Positions 49,953 to 58,872 of a stretch of 64,000 nucleotides of DNA are shown piece after piece. How positions within the stretch are numbered: position 1 is the first letter of the stretch; the number at the start of each line of letters is the position of its first letter. The stretch spans positions 1-64,000 of the forward strand of contig JAJUJQ010000002.1 of NCBI GenBank assembly GCA_029265255.1. Direction: 5' to 3'. The notes beneath the pieces are model-generated. The model was not told the origin of the DNA. It did not search any database and worked only from the letters and a program-made list of their open reading frames with translations. Source of the stretch: Spirochaetota bacterium. Lineage in GTDB: Bacteria; Spirochaetota; Spirochaetia; Treponematales; Rectinemataceae. The position numbers were made by a program, and so were the translations under genes.

Positions 49953-50888
49953 ATGGAAAAACGCGGCGAACTCAACGTTGCAGCGGGGCGAAAGGTCTGG
50001 CTTTTGGCGTGTGCCGCAATGGTCGTGCTTCTCGCGCTGGTATCCTGCAAGCCAGCCAAGGTCACCGAAAAGCCGCTCGATTCGCAAAAGGCTGGTCCGG
50101 CAGTTGGAAGCACGGTTCAGGGAACGCAGGCACCGCATCCAGAAGCAGGGGCAACCATGCCTGCGGTGACGAAGAAAAACGAAACGGCGCTGATCGTCTA
50201 TAAGCACACAGGATTTGGGTACCAGGATTCATATGGCTATGACACGGCCATTTTCAGAATTCTCGCGCATCCGACAGGTCAGATTTCGGGCGCGGTGATG
50301 TACGAACGCATGCCTAATGAGGAATCCAGGAAAAAAACCTTTAATGTCAGCTATGCGGGAGATCACATCACGGTGGCCGCGTCCGGAGAGGGAAGCGCGG
50401 CATGGACCGCGGAGATCGAGACAAAGAAGGGGCAGCTGGAGGTCAAAGGCAGTATGAATTATTCGGTTGCGGCTGGAACCTCGCTCGACTTTGTCTCGCC
50501 TGACGGCAGCTACGCGGAACGATATTCAATCGATCCCGCCTCTGCGGCACTCGCTTCAGAAATCGGGAAAAAGGGTACGGTTGAAGAAAAAGGCAAGTGG
50601 TCCTTCCCGGAGAAACGGAAGGCGTCTTATACCCAGACAAAACCGGGAGACGAGCAGAATACCGAGGGTTTCAGCATCGATGTCTGGTTTGAGGATTCTG
50701 GAGACATCCGGTTCAGAACCGGCGGCCCCGCACCGGTCAACGAAGTATATGCAAGCGGTGTGGTTGGTCTGCTGACTGGAGAGCATGGCCTCGCAAACGC
50801 GGCGATTCTGGATCTGATGCTCGGAGAAAGCCGGTATCTTCGGCCTGTGTACGCGCTGCTGATGTCGCGCAAGGGTACGGGGAAATAG
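49953..50888 (+). CDS. Hypothetical lipoprotein
   Basis: The 311-aa protein has a good AGGAGG site and an N-terminal membrane segment ending in LLALVSC (Cys32), a relaxed spirochaetal lipobox. A Pro/Thr/Lys-rich linker (about 33-75) and a beta-rich domain (about 77-300) follow, with no recognised fold. It is likely anchored to the inner or outer membrane and faces the periplasm. The 252 bases upstream (49701-49952) hold no other gene or clear promoter. Confidence 0.7.
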   Translation: MEKRGELNVAAGRKVWLLACAAMVVLLALVSCKPAKVTEKPLDSQKAGPAVGSTVQGTQAPHPEAGATMPAVTKKNETALIVYKHTGFGYQDSYGYDTAIFRILAHPTGQISGAVMYERMPNEESRKKTFNVSYAGDHITVAASGEGSAAWTAEIETKKGQLEVKGSMNYSVAAGTSLDFVSPDGSYAERYSIDPASAALASEIGKKGTVEEKGKWSFPEKRKASYTQTKPGDEQNTEGFSIDVWFEDSGDIRFRTGGPAPVNEVYASGVVGLLTGEHGLANAAILDLMLGESRYLRPVYALLMSRKGTGK

Positions 50889-50984
50889 CGGCCAATAGGA
50901 GAGGGCGTGGCGGATCGACAGCGCCATACACCCTCTCCCGACATTCCGTTTTCGTTGAACGCGACATCAATTCGAGGCGGGATA

Positions 50985-51695
50985 TCATGGTTTGGCGTGA
51001 TCGCTGGCGGCCCGCGAAGCGGTAATCGAAAGAAACGCCTGGTACAGCGGCTCATCATCCGGAAGCGGCGCTGTCAGCGCTATTCTCTCGCCGGAACTCG
51101 GGTGGGGGAACGCCAGCTTCCACGCGTGCAGCAGTATGCGGCCTGAAGGATTGGAACGACGCGCCCCATATTTCAGGTCGCCTTTGATTGGGCAGCCGAT
51201 GCTGCCTAGCTGCGCGCGGATCTGATGATGCCTTCCGGTGTGCAGGCAGATTTCGAGAAACCAGTAGTGATCGGTGGCAGTGATCAGCCGGTAGCTGAGC
51301 AATGCTTCGAGGGCGCGTTGACGGAGCCGTTCCGGCACGCGTTCTGCTGTCGGGAAGGTCATTGTCCGATTGGCCTTGTGATCAGTCACCAGCCATTGGC
51401 GCAACAAACCCTCTGCGGGGTCGGGGCATCGTTCAACACAGGCGAGATAGGTTTTCTCCACTGATCCCGATGAGAAGGCGCGGTTCAGCGCTGCGATCGC
51501 GCGGTGATGTTTCCCAAACAGAATGATGCCGGTAGCCCTCTGATCGATCCTATGCACAGCCTCGGCATGAGCGGGCAGCATGTCCTGAAGGCTGCGGTCA
51601 GCGGTTTTTGAATGCTGTACCGCCAGTGGGCTAAGTTTATTGACCGCGATCAAATCCTGGTCCTCATACAGGATGGAGAAAGCCTCTTTTTCCAT
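50985..51695 (-). CDS. RluA-family RNA pseudouridine synthase
   Basis: The protein is about 236 aa if started at ATG 51695; the frame is open to 51758 and no start has a clear ribosome-binding site. It has ILYEDQDLIAVNKLSPLAVQ, the catalytic motif as AVHRIDQRATGIILFGK (Asp in RIDQRAT) and CLHTGRHHQIRAQLGSIGCPIKGDLKYGA. No S4 domain is seen. RIDQRA in place of the more common RLDxxT is a variant. Its RNA target is unknown. Confidence 0.88.
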   Translation of the reverse strand: MEKEAFSILYEDQDLIAVNKLSPLAVQHSKTADRSLQDMLPAHAEAVHRIDQRATGIILFGKHHRAIAALNRAFSSGSVEKTYLACVERCPDPAEGLLRQWLVTDHKANRTMTFPTAERVPERLRQRALEALLSYRLITATDHYWFLEICLHTGRHHQIRAQLGSIGCPIKGDLKYGARRSNPSGRILLHAWKLAFPHPSSGERIALTAPLPDDEPLYQAFLSITASRAASDHAKP

Positions 51696-51769
51696 AGAGG
51701 GATTGTATGATGCCGTCATCCTGTGATTCAATGGCGATGTAACCATTTCGACGAGCAAGGAAGTAGAAC

Positions 51770-52474
51770 ATGAGTATTCATATCGCTGCCCAGAAAGGTC
51801 AGATTGCAGACAGAATTCTATTACCGGGCGACCCGCTTCGCGCGCAGTTTATCGCAGAAACTTTTTTCGAAAACCCTGTATGCTTCAATCAGGTCCGGAA
51901 TATGCTGGGATACACCGGCATATACCGCGGACAAAGGGTTTCGGTGATGGGTACCGGCATGGGAATGCCGAGCCTTTCGATTTATGTCAATGAGTTGATC
52001 CGCGAATACGGCGTGAAACGTCTCATCCGGGTAGGAACCTGCGGTGGGATGCATACCCAAGTGAAACTCCGCGATATCATACTTGCCATGAGCGCCAGCA
52101 CCGACTCGGCAGTGAACAAGGTACGGTTCCGCGGCATGGACTATGCGCCGACTGCGTCGTTCAACCTGCTCAAGGCAGCCTGGGAATCAGCGGCGAAGCG
52201 CGGTCTGGCGGTGTACGCGGGCCCGGTTCTGAGTTCCGATCAGTTCTATACCGAGGACCCTGATCAGTGGAGGCTGTGGGCAAAATTCGGCATCGTGGCG
52301 GTCGAAATGGAGACCGCTGAGCTCTATACGCTCGCTGCGAAATTCGGTTGTGAAGCGCTCTCGGTGCTCACGGTTTCCGATCATCTGGTGACTCATGAGG
52401 TAACAACAGCCGAGGAGCGGCAGCTGACTTTCCGCGGAATGATGGAAGTCGCGCTTGATGCGTTGCTTTCCTGA
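51770..52474 (+). CDS. deoD: Purine-nucleoside phosphorylase, DeoD type
   Basis: The 234-aa protein phosphorolyses inosine, guanosine and adenosine-type nucleosides to base and ribose-1-phosphate. DeoD motifs are [48 protein letters not shown] and [16 protein letters not shown]. Asp of SDHLV is the proton donor in hexameric enzymes. AGGA precedes the ATG. It is a candidate salvage partner of the nucleoside importer at 37-42 kb and probably works beside the phosphorylase at 30237. Confidence 0.96.
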   Translation: MSIHIAAQKGQIADRILLPGDPLRAQFIAETFFENPVCFNQVRNMLGYTGIYRGQRVSVMGTGMGMPSLSIYVNELIREYGVKRLIRVGTCGGMHTQVKLRDIILAMSASTDSAVNKVRFRGMDYAPTASFNLLKAAWESAAKRGLAVYAGPVLSSDQFYTEDPDQWRLWAKFGIVAVEMETAELYTLAAKFGCEALSVLTVSDHLVTHEVTTAEERQLTFRGMMEVALDALLS

Positions 52475-52503
52475 TCGGCGCTTCTGCAGGACGTGCCTCT
52501 TCT

Positions 52504-54024
52504 CTATACCTTCCTGAGCGCGTCTATGTCCCGCTCGAGCTTCTGGACCTGCGTGTAGAGACTGTCTTTCAGTTTCTTGAGTTCGGTATTCACCTCGAGC
52601 ACTAGACGCGCTTCCTCGGCCTTGCGGTGTTCTACCGCGTCCTGCTGGATTTTGCGCATTTTGGCGTCCATTTCCGTAAGCCACGCTTCGATGCGGGCGT
52701 AGAGCTCCTCTTTTCGCGCCTCCAGTTCTTTGCGCACCTGATCTTCCAAACCGCTCAGGGCGGAAATGATGTTCCCTTCGGCAGCGCTTCGAAGCCCCTC
52801 GGTCCGGTTTTCTGTCTCGACCAGCTTGGCTCGGAGGCTGTCCAGTTCAGAAAGAAATTCTTTCTCGAAGGAAACCCGGTGCGCTTCGAGCGCTTGTCCA
52901 AATGAAGAGAAGCGCTCTTCAAGGTCCTGTGATACGGCCTGCATCTGCGTTTCGAGACTGGAAGCAAGAAGGTCGGCTTTTTCCCGCAATCGCTCCATCG
53001 TGGCCGTCATTGACGCGGCTGACTCTTTCGCCTCCCCTAGCTTCGCCGTCAGGTCATCGATTTGCGCTTTTGATTGACTGGCAAGGGAGCTCACGGCGTC
53101 CCTCATCCTCTGCTCGAGCGATTCAATTCTTTTCTGAGCCTGAACATCGGCCTCGGCGATTGCCGCCTGGCTTTCTTCATTGATTTTCTTGGTCTGGCGG
53201 ACCATCTGTTCGAGCTCCGACAGAAGCGACTGCGCCCGCTCTTCCATCTCGGTCCGTGCACTACGCAGTCGAGCTTCGGTCTGACGCGTGAGTTCCTCGA
53301 TTTCATTAGCGATCTGTTCGCGGAGCGTCCGGAAGGCTTCGTCCTCGATGGATTGTGCACGGTCGGCGGCCTTCTGAAGTGCGAGATCCGCGATCCGGGC
53401 GATTCCCTGATGCAGTTCAGCGGTTTTTGCCACCGCGTTGTTTGCGTCTTCCTGCGCACGTTCGAATTGGGCAAGTATGCTGTCGAGCCGCTCATGGAGT
53501 TGAGCGAGAATATCGTCGCGGAATCCATCGAGAATCTGCTTGGCATCTTGAGCGAACTGCTCTCTGAGCTTCGGCATGTCTTCCTCAATCGCTGTCATTT
53601 TCCTGCCGGCAGCCTCGACGCGACGAGCGAGATTCTCTATGAATTCATTTTGTGACGCGAGGTGGGCGATGTTCTGGTCTACGCGCTTGGTCATGTCCAT
53701 GAGACGGGCGAGCGTTTCGTCATACTCACGGAACCTATCCGCGATCTTGGTGATCGATTCGGATTCGGCGTCAATGGTTGCCTGGGCTTCCTGGATTTTT
53801 TCCAGCACAACCTTGGCGGCTTTCTGCTGAACATCGAGATCGATACCGTAATGCTTGACTTCTTCGGCCTTGGCGCTTACAAAGGCTGAAAGCTCGTCTC
53901 TGAGCCGGTCTCCGAGCCGCTTGAGCTTTTCCAGCGATCGATTGTCGGCCGTCAGTAAATGATACGCGACAAACATTGCGATAACGATACCGAGTGTCAC
54001 CAGATTCCCGACCGTAAACAGCAT
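52504..54024 (-). CDS. Membrane-anchored long coiled-coil protein (SpiroCoCo-type)
   Basis: The product is 506 aa from ATG 54024, with AAGGAG six bases upstream. One membrane helix near the N-terminus (VTLGIVIAMFVAYHLL) is followed by almost continuous heptad-rich coiled coil with many Glu/Lys/Arg and no Gly/Pro-rich breaks (residues about 35-506). This is the form of spirochaete coiled-coil proteins. Part of the reading resembles apolipoprotein-like amphipathic repeats. A structural role such as filament, cell-shape or membrane spacing is an inference. It is divergent from rpsU. Confidence 0.8.
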   Translation of the reverse strand: MLFTVGNLVTLGIVIAMFVAYHLLTADNRSLEKLKRLGDRLRDELSAFVSAKAEEVKHYGIDLDVQQKAAKVVLEKIQEAQATIDAESESITKIADRFREYDETLARLMDMTKRVDQNIAHLASQNEFIENLARRVEAAGRKMTAIEEDMPKLREQFAQDAKQILDGFRDDILAQLHERLDSILAQFERAQEDANNAVAKTAELHQGIARIADLALQKAADRAQSIEDEAFRTLREQIANEIEELTRQTEARLRSARTEMEERAQSLLSELEQMVRQTKKINEESQAAIAEADVQAQKRIESLEQRMRDAVSSLASQSKAQIDDLTAKLGEAKESAASMTATMERLREKADLLASSLETQMQAVSQDLEERFSSFGQALEAHRVSFEKEFLSELDSLRAKLVETENRTEGLRSAAEGNIISALSGLEDQVRKELEARKEELYARIEAWLTEMDAKMRKIQQDAVEHRKAEEARLVLEVNTELKKLKDSLYTQVQKLERDIDALRKV

Positions 54025-54129
54025 GCGCAGCTCCTTCTTTTGCAGTATATCGCCCAATACAGCTTTGCAAAAGTGCCGATATGGAGAAAGATGAATTTGT
54101 CCTGCCGAAGAGGGAACAGGGAAAAGCTC

Positions 54130-54157
54130 TTGACAAAATATTTCCTGCAGTTACAAT
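54130..54157 (+). promoter_or_regulatory. rpsU promoter
   Basis: A perfect -35 TTGACA (54130-54135), a 16-base spacer and -10 TACAAT (54152-54157) predict a start about 54164. The leader would be under 30 bases. Confidence 0.85.
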
Positions 54158-54179
54158 GCTCTCCGCGAAATGAAGGGAG

Positions 54180-54392
54180 GTGAGTACTATTCGCCAGATT
54201 ATCGTCGAGGACAGTGAGCCCCTCGAGAAGGCACTGAAGCGCTTCAAGAGGATGGTAGAGAAAGAAGGCATCATCCGCGAGTGGAAGCGCAGAGAGTACT
54301 ACGAAAAGCCGTCCGCAATCCGGAATCGTGAAAAGAAAGCGCTCGAGCGGAAGCTGATGAAAAAAACCCGCAAGACGCAGGATAAATATTGA
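54180..54392 (+). CDS. rpsU: 30S ribosomal protein S21
   Basis: The 70-aa (or 67-aa) basic protein reads [32 protein letters not shown] and ends in a Lys/Arg-rich tail, typical bS21. S21 takes part in start-codon selection on the 30S subunit. The annotated GTG 54180 lies inside a perfect Shine-Dalgarno (GGAGGTGA, 54176-54183), so it is too close to be the ribosome's start. The only codon at normal spacing in frame is ATT at 54189, which would give an N-terminus of Met-Arg-Gln-Ile. It has its own promoter and terminator. Confidence 0.92.
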   Translation: MSTIRQIIVEDSEPLEKALKRFKRMVEKEGIIREWKRREYYEKPSAIRNREKKALERKLMKKTRKTQDKY

Positions 54393-54421
54393 TCAGGGCA
54401 GCAAATGCCGCCCGCAGAAAA

Positions 54422-54447
54422 AGCCGCTTGCAAAGAGCGGCTTTTTT
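54422..54447 (+). terminator. rpsU terminator
   Basis: AGCCGCT (54422-54428) pairs with AGCGGCT (54436-54442) and is followed by TTTTTT. It lies 30 bases after the rpsU stop. Confidence 0.9.
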
Positions 54448-54517
54448 CTTGGCCTGGGTTCATGACATGCAATCGTTAAGACATACAAGCGTGGTTCGCG
54501 GGAAATGAGAGGCAGTT

Positions 54518-55000
54518 ATGCATCATAGAGGAATAGCGAAATATTTCGGCATTATCGCAGTCGCTGTCGCAACCTTCTGCGGCTGTGCGCGAAACACCTC
54601 GTCTCAGGGAATCGATCGGCCCAACCCTACTTTGAAGACCGTGATGCTTGGCGTAGGGTCTGCTCAGGTCAAGGCGGAAGTCGCCATGACCGAAATCGAG
54701 CGCGCGCGAGGGCTCATGTATCGCAATTCGCTCAAGGACGGCGAAGGGATGCTTTTTGTCTTCGACCGTGACCAGAAGGTGTCATTCTGGATGAAGAATA
54801 CAAAAATACCCCTTTCTATCGCATACATCATTGCGGATGGTACTATTATCCAGATTCTCGACCTTGTGCCCTACTCAGAAGAGCCGCGCCCTTCGGAACG
54901 CAGCATCCGCTACGCACTTGAAGTGCCGCAGGGCTGGTTTACACGTGCTGGTATCAAGGTGGGAGATAAAGTAGTCATTCCGCCACTGGACCAGCGCTGA
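54518..55000 (+). CDS. DUF192-family lipoprotein
   Basis: The 160-aa protein has a signal segment and a relaxed lipobox (FCGC, Cys23). The DUF192 fold follows: AEVAMTEIERARGLMYRNSLKDGEGMLFVFDRDQKVSFWMKNTKIPLSIAYIIADGTI, and then YALEVPQGWFTRAGIKVGDKV. The family has no fixed biochemical role. GAGAGG precedes the ATG. It is probably exported and membrane-anchored. Confidence 0.88.
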   Translation: MHHRGIAKYFGIIAVAVATFCGCARNTSSQGIDRPNPTLKTVMLGVGSAQVKAEVAMTEIERARGLMYRNSLKDGEGMLFVFDRDQKVSFWMKNTKIPLSIAYIIADGTIIQILDLVPYSEEPRPSERSIRYALEVPQGWFTRAGIKVGDKVVIPPLDQR

Positions 55001-55066
55001 TTGCCGGCATGTCCTCCGATGCAGTACTTTTGACTCAGACTGTTTTTATTTATTCAGGATATTATC

Positions 55067-55555
55067 ATGCTCGAAATTGTAACCTATGGAAATCCAGCCC
55101 TTGTCGAAAAAGCAAGGGACGTTACCGAATTCGGCCCTGCTCTTGCTCGCATCATCGAGGAGATGCACGACGCGATGCGCCGGGATCGAGGCATCGGACT
55201 AGCGGCCCCGCAGGTGGCGATTGGCTTGCGCCTATTCATTGTGCAGCTTGACAACGAACCGCTGCGTGTCTTCGTCAATCCACGCATCACCGCCATGAGC
55301 CAGGAGACCAGCGAATACGAGGAAGGATGTCTATCCTTCCCCGGGCTGTATTTCAATGTCGTTCGACCCTCGGCGGTGGAAATCGAAGCGCAGGATGTGG
55401 ACGGCAATATGTTTAGGCTCAACGCTGACGGCCTGTTGGCCCGCGTCATCCAGCACGAGTACGACCATTTGGACGGGGTGCTTTTCATAGACCGCGTTTC
55501 TCCATTAAAACGTAGGCGCGCGCTCGCCCATTATCAAAAAATGCTGAACATGTAG
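55067..55555 (+). CDS. def: Peptide deformylase
   Basis: The enzyme removes the formyl group from nascent proteins. The 162-aa protein has all three motifs: GIGLAAPQ (residues about 43-50), EEGCLSFP (about 85-92, metal Cys) and QHEYDHLDG (about 129-137, HExxH). It lies 9 bases before fmt, so removal and addition of the formyl group are encoded together. Confidence 0.97.
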   Translation: MLEIVTYGNPALVEKARDVTEFGPALARIIEEMHDAMRRDRGIGLAAPQVAIGLRLFIVQLDNEPLRVFVNPRITAMSQETSEYEEGCLSFPGLYFNVVRPSAVEIEAQDVDGNMFRLNADGLLARVIQHEYDHLDGVLFIDRVSPLKRRRALAHYQKMLNM

Positions 55556-55564
55556 GGGGCGTCA

Positions 55565-56530
55565 GTGCGAGTTCTATTTGCCGGCAGTCCAGCCATCGCG
55601 GTGCCTACGCTTGAGGCCATTGCCGCCTCGCGGCATCAGGTCGTCGGAGTGCTGACCAATCCCGAATCGCAGGCTGGCCGGGGGCTCAGACACATGAAAA
55701 CCCCAGTCTCGGAAGCGGCGGTGCGCCTTTTTGGCGATTCTGTCCCTGTCCTCGCGTTTGAATCGCTTCGTACCGAGGCGCGAGAGGTCGTCTCGGCCCT
55801 CAGACCCGATATACTGGTGTCTTTTGCGTATGGACGCTTGTTCGGCCCGAAATTCATGGCCCTCTTCCCGCGTGGAGGTCTCAATGTGCATCCGAGCCTT
55901 TTGCCGCGCTGGAGGGGCAGCGCGCCGATTCAGCACGCGATACTCGAAATGGATTCCGAGACCGGCATCTCGATTCAATCGATCGCGCCGGAAATGGATA
56001 CCGGGGATCTTTTCCTCGTTGAGCGTATTCCTCTGACGGGCAGAGAAACCACTCGCGCGCTCACGGATCTCTGTGCCATACAAGCAGCGCCGCTCGTGGT
56101 ACAGGTGCTCGACGCGATCGAGGATGGGCGAGCGCAGGCGCGTCCACAGGAAGGGGTTCCCACTTACTGCCGCATGATATCCAAGGACGACGGCCGGATA
56201 GACTGGTCGTTGCCTGCACGGAGAATCGATGCGCGCATCAGAGCCTTCGATCCCTGGCCTGGCACGTATACGTCGTTCCATGGACACCAGCTGCATATTC
56301 TTGAAGCGTATGTTCTGGATGATCCGGCAGGTATCCTTCCAGTACGGGATGTGACAAATGTTCTTCCGGGGACTATAATCGCGGTGGATGGACAGAAAGG
56401 CATCATCGTCAGAACGGGCGAAGGGTTTCTGGCAATTACCAGACTCCAGCGCGCGACAAGAAAAGCGGTGGGGTTTAGGGAATTCGCGAATGGAACGAGG
56501 GACCTCGCGGGCTCCATGTTCGGAACCTGA
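55565..56530 (+). CDS. fmt: Methionyl-tRNA formyltransferase
   Basis: The enzyme formylates initiator Met-tRNA. The 321-aa protein starts at a GTG (55565). MRVLFAGSPAIAVPTLEAI matches the family N-terminus. The catalytic region GGLNVHPSLLPRWRGSAPIQHAIL (Asn and His), then METDTGD-like EMDTGDLFL, and the C-terminal tRNA-binding domain (about 205-315) are present. It is coupled to def. Confidence 0.96.
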   Translation: MRVLFAGSPAIAVPTLEAIAASRHQVVGVLTNPESQAGRGLRHMKTPVSEAAVRLFGDSVPVLAFESLRTEAREVVSALRPDILVSFAYGRLFGPKFMALFPRGGLNVHPSLLPRWRGSAPIQHAILEMDSETGISIQSIAPEMDTGDLFLVERIPLTGRETTRALTDLCAIQAAPLVVQVLDAIEDGRAQARPQEGVPTYCRMISKDDGRIDWSLPARRIDARIRAFDPWPGTYTSFHGHQLHILEAYVLDDPAGILPVRDVTNVLPGTIIAVDGQKGIIVRTGEGFLAITRLQRATRKAVGFREFANGTRDLAGSMFGT

Positions 56531-56597
56531 GCACAGATTCTGACAATCAGGGCCTCTGTCCGCATATGGGTTACCGCACTGTCAAGGGGAAGCGATC

Positions 56598-57695
56598 ATG
56601 GCAGGGAAAGACCTGAAGAACATAGGGAAGACGCTCAAATCAGCCGCCGCGGATGCGCCGGAGAGAATAGGCACTGCCGTCAAGAAAACCGCGGAACTGG
56701 CAAAAGAGCAGCACCAGCGCATCTCTGAATGGACGCGACCCCAGAAGCGTACCTTCGTGGCATTTGCGCTACTCATGCTCCTTGTCATGGTGCTTTCTGC
56801 CGTGCTTGTCTTCTTTCTCGCGCTGAAGGGCGAGGAACGAACCATGGTGCCCGATGTGCGCCGCATGGAATTGCCCGATGCGCTCGTAAAACTTCAGCAG
56901 CGCGAGCTCTATCCCCGGCTCACCCTTCGTTTTACCGACAACCCTCTCGACCGCAATCTCGTTCTTGAGCAGAATCCGCCGCCGGGAAGCATCGTCAAGG
57001 CGGGAAGGCGCATCAATCTGGTGGTGAGCAAAGGAGCGGTCCTCGATAAAATCGAAGATTATTCCGGCCGAACCATCGAGGATCTCAGACTCTATCTGCA
57101 AAGCCAGACGACGAGGAACAAAGGGCTTGTGACAATTCGGGAGCCGCCTCTCTACATATTCGACAATGCCGCTCCCGGCACCATCCTTGATCAGTCTCCC
57201 AAACCAGGAACCGAAATTTCTGGTCCGACGGTGCTGGATCTGGTCGTAAGCAAAGGTCCGGAAGCCAAAGAAATAGTCATGCCTGCGCTTGTGGGGCTTT
57301 CGCTTCGGGAGTTTGCGGCCAAGGCGGCATCGGTGCCGTTTGTGTTCGATATCACAATGAAAGCCGCTCAGCAGCAGGAGACGCCCGGAACCGTCGTCAG
57401 TCAGTCGATCGAGCCAGACACCAAAAAGCCGCAGTATACCAGGGTGCAGGTGACGATCGCCGCGCCAGCGGCCCGCAAAGGATATGCTTCCGGCGTCTTT
57501 GAATATTCATTGCCCGAATATCCGTACGCGGTACCTGCGGTGCTCGACGCGATCAGCCCCGATGGTTCCAGAGCCACTATCTATTCGGTGAAGCACCCGG
57601 GAGGAGCCTTCTCTGCGCCATTCTCCGTACAGAGCGGAACTGTGCTGGTGCTTATGGTGAGCGGGGCTGAAGTGACCCGCAAGGAGGTGCGATGA
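56598..57695 (+). CDS. Membrane-anchored PASTA-domain protein without kinase
   Basis: The 365-aa protein has an N-terminal cytosolic Lys/Ala-rich stretch (1-50), one membrane helix (about 53-75) and three PASTA domains outside (about 80-150, 150-225, 226-295). They read MVPDVRRMELPDALVKLQQRE..., and then QNPPPGSIVKAGRRINLVVSKG. A further C-terminal part follows. PASTA domains usually bind muropeptides on a Ser/Thr kinase, but no kinase is fused or adjacent. It overlaps the next gene by ATGA, so the two are coupled. Confidence 0.85.
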   Translation: MAGKDLKNIGKTLKSAAADAPERIGTAVKKTAELAKEQHQRISEWTRPQKRTFVAFALLMLLVMVLSAVLVFFLALKGEERTMVPDVRRMELPDALVKLQQRELYPRLTLRFTDNPLDRNLVLEQNPPPGSIVKAGRRINLVVSKGAVLDKIEDYSGRTIEDLRLYLQSQTTRNKGLVTIREPPLYIFDNAAPGTILDQSPKPGTEISGPTVLDLVVSKGPEAKEIVMPALVGLSLREFAAKAASVPFVFDITMKAAQQQETPGTVVSQSIEPDTKKPQYTRVQVTIAAPAARKGYASGVFEYSLPEYPYAVPAVLDAISPDGSRATIYSVKHPGGAFSAPFSVQSGTVLVLMVSGAEVTRKEVR

Positions 57696-58849
57696 TGGCA
57701 GAGCCCATTGCGGAAGAACACAACGATCATGTATTGCCGGTCGAAATTGTCCATCTCTACGCATACGACATCGGCCGGTCAATCGACCTAAAAAAAGTCG
57801 CTTCAATCGTACCTGCGCATCACGATATCGGCTTCGCAAAACGGCGCGATACGCCAGCATCCCTCATGCTGCCGCGCCCCCTCGTTCTGTCGCTCAACAC
57901 TGACGAGTGCGATTCGAAATGTTTTCAGAAATTCACCGCCCAGGCAAAGATTTATGAAGATGGCGCGGTTACCCTTATTATTCGCTATAAGACTACCTCG
58001 ACCTTCGAATCCCTGGCCGAGAAGTCGAACATGCTCATCCGCGACATCAGCACGGCGATCTCAATCGAGCAGTTCGCGGATTCTTCCTTTAAAATGCTGT
58101 ATGAAGCCTTGAGAAGTTCGGTGGCGGGCTTTAAGGATCTCACCGAATATGATCGCGAGACCTATACCGCTTTTTGCCTCCTGGAATGTCCCGGGGGTGA
58201 TCCGATCGCTTTCATTGAAGCGCATCAGGACGCCGCGGCGAGTCTTTTGTCCGGCGAACCGGTTGGCACGCTCCATCCGGCCCAGATTCAGCAGATACTC
58301 TCAAAACCTTTCAGCTACCGCCGGGACGATATCGCAATTTTTGACCTCGAGCGATGCCTTATCATCGATCCGGCCGCGGATTACGACGATGTCATCATGA
58401 TGGCCGAACATGCCAATTATCGTCTCATCGAGCTGCGGGAGCTGGATGCCCTTCTCGATAGCTGGCTTGCCGAGGCGGAACAGGATATCAGACGGCTGTA
58501 TCTGGGAGGTCGTCGCAAACGGTTCAGCGACCGGGCACTGCGCCTCAAACTCGCCCAGATTCAGAGCCTGCGTTTCGACGCGTTGTTCACTCTGGAAAAT
58601 CTCGATAATTCCTCGAAGATCATTGGAGATTACTTCCTCGGTTCGATTTATCATCGTCTTTGCGACATCTTCAATACTGAGGAATGGAAGATCTCGATCG
58701 AGCGGCGGCTGGCTGCGCTCCAGAACATCTATGAGCTGCTCAAGAATGATACGACTGAACAGCGCATGATCACGCTGGAACTGGTGTTCATCGCGGTGTG
58801 TGTCATCTTCCCGGTGCTGCAGATTCTGCAGGTTATGCTGATGCGCTAA
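57692..58849 (+). CDS. RMD1/DUF155-like membrane-tethered protein
   Basis: The 385-aa protein starts with a double ATG behind AGGAGG and is coupled to the PASTA gene. The soluble part has a beta-rich N-terminal domain, and a late helical domain near residues 290-350 (IGDYFLGSIYHRLCDIFNTEEWKISIERRLAALQNIYELLKND) precedes a C-terminal membrane helix (LELVFIAVCVIFPVLQILQ). This end resembles the DUF155 (RMND1/YagE) family, but the match is by eye only. The function is unknown. Confidence 0.55.
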   Translation: MMAEPIAEEHNDHVLPVEIVHLYAYDIGRSIDLKKVASIVPAHHDIGFAKRRDTPASLMLPRPLVLSLNTDECDSKCFQKFTAQAKIYEDGAVTLIIRYKTTSTFESLAEKSNMLIRDISTAISIEQFADSSFKMLYEALRSSVAGFKDLTEYDRETYTAFCLLECPGGDPIAFIEAHQDAAASLLSGEPVGTLHPAQIQQILSKPFSYRRDDIAIFDLERCLIIDPAADYDDVIMMAEHANYRLIELRELDALLDSWLAEAEQDIRRLYLGGRRKRFSDRALRLKLAQIQSLRFDALFTLENLDNSSKIIGDYFLGSIYHRLCDIFNTEEWKISIERRLAALQNIYELLKNDTTEQRMITLELVFIAVCVIFPVLQILQVMLMR

Positions 58850-58872
58850 TTCTCAAGGAATATGGCAGGCAC

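Noticed and set aside
54170..54217. Short leader peptide starting at ATG 54170 ahead of rpsU
   Set aside because: It is 15 codons in another frame with no ribosome site of its own, and its start precedes the Shine-Dalgarno of rpsU.
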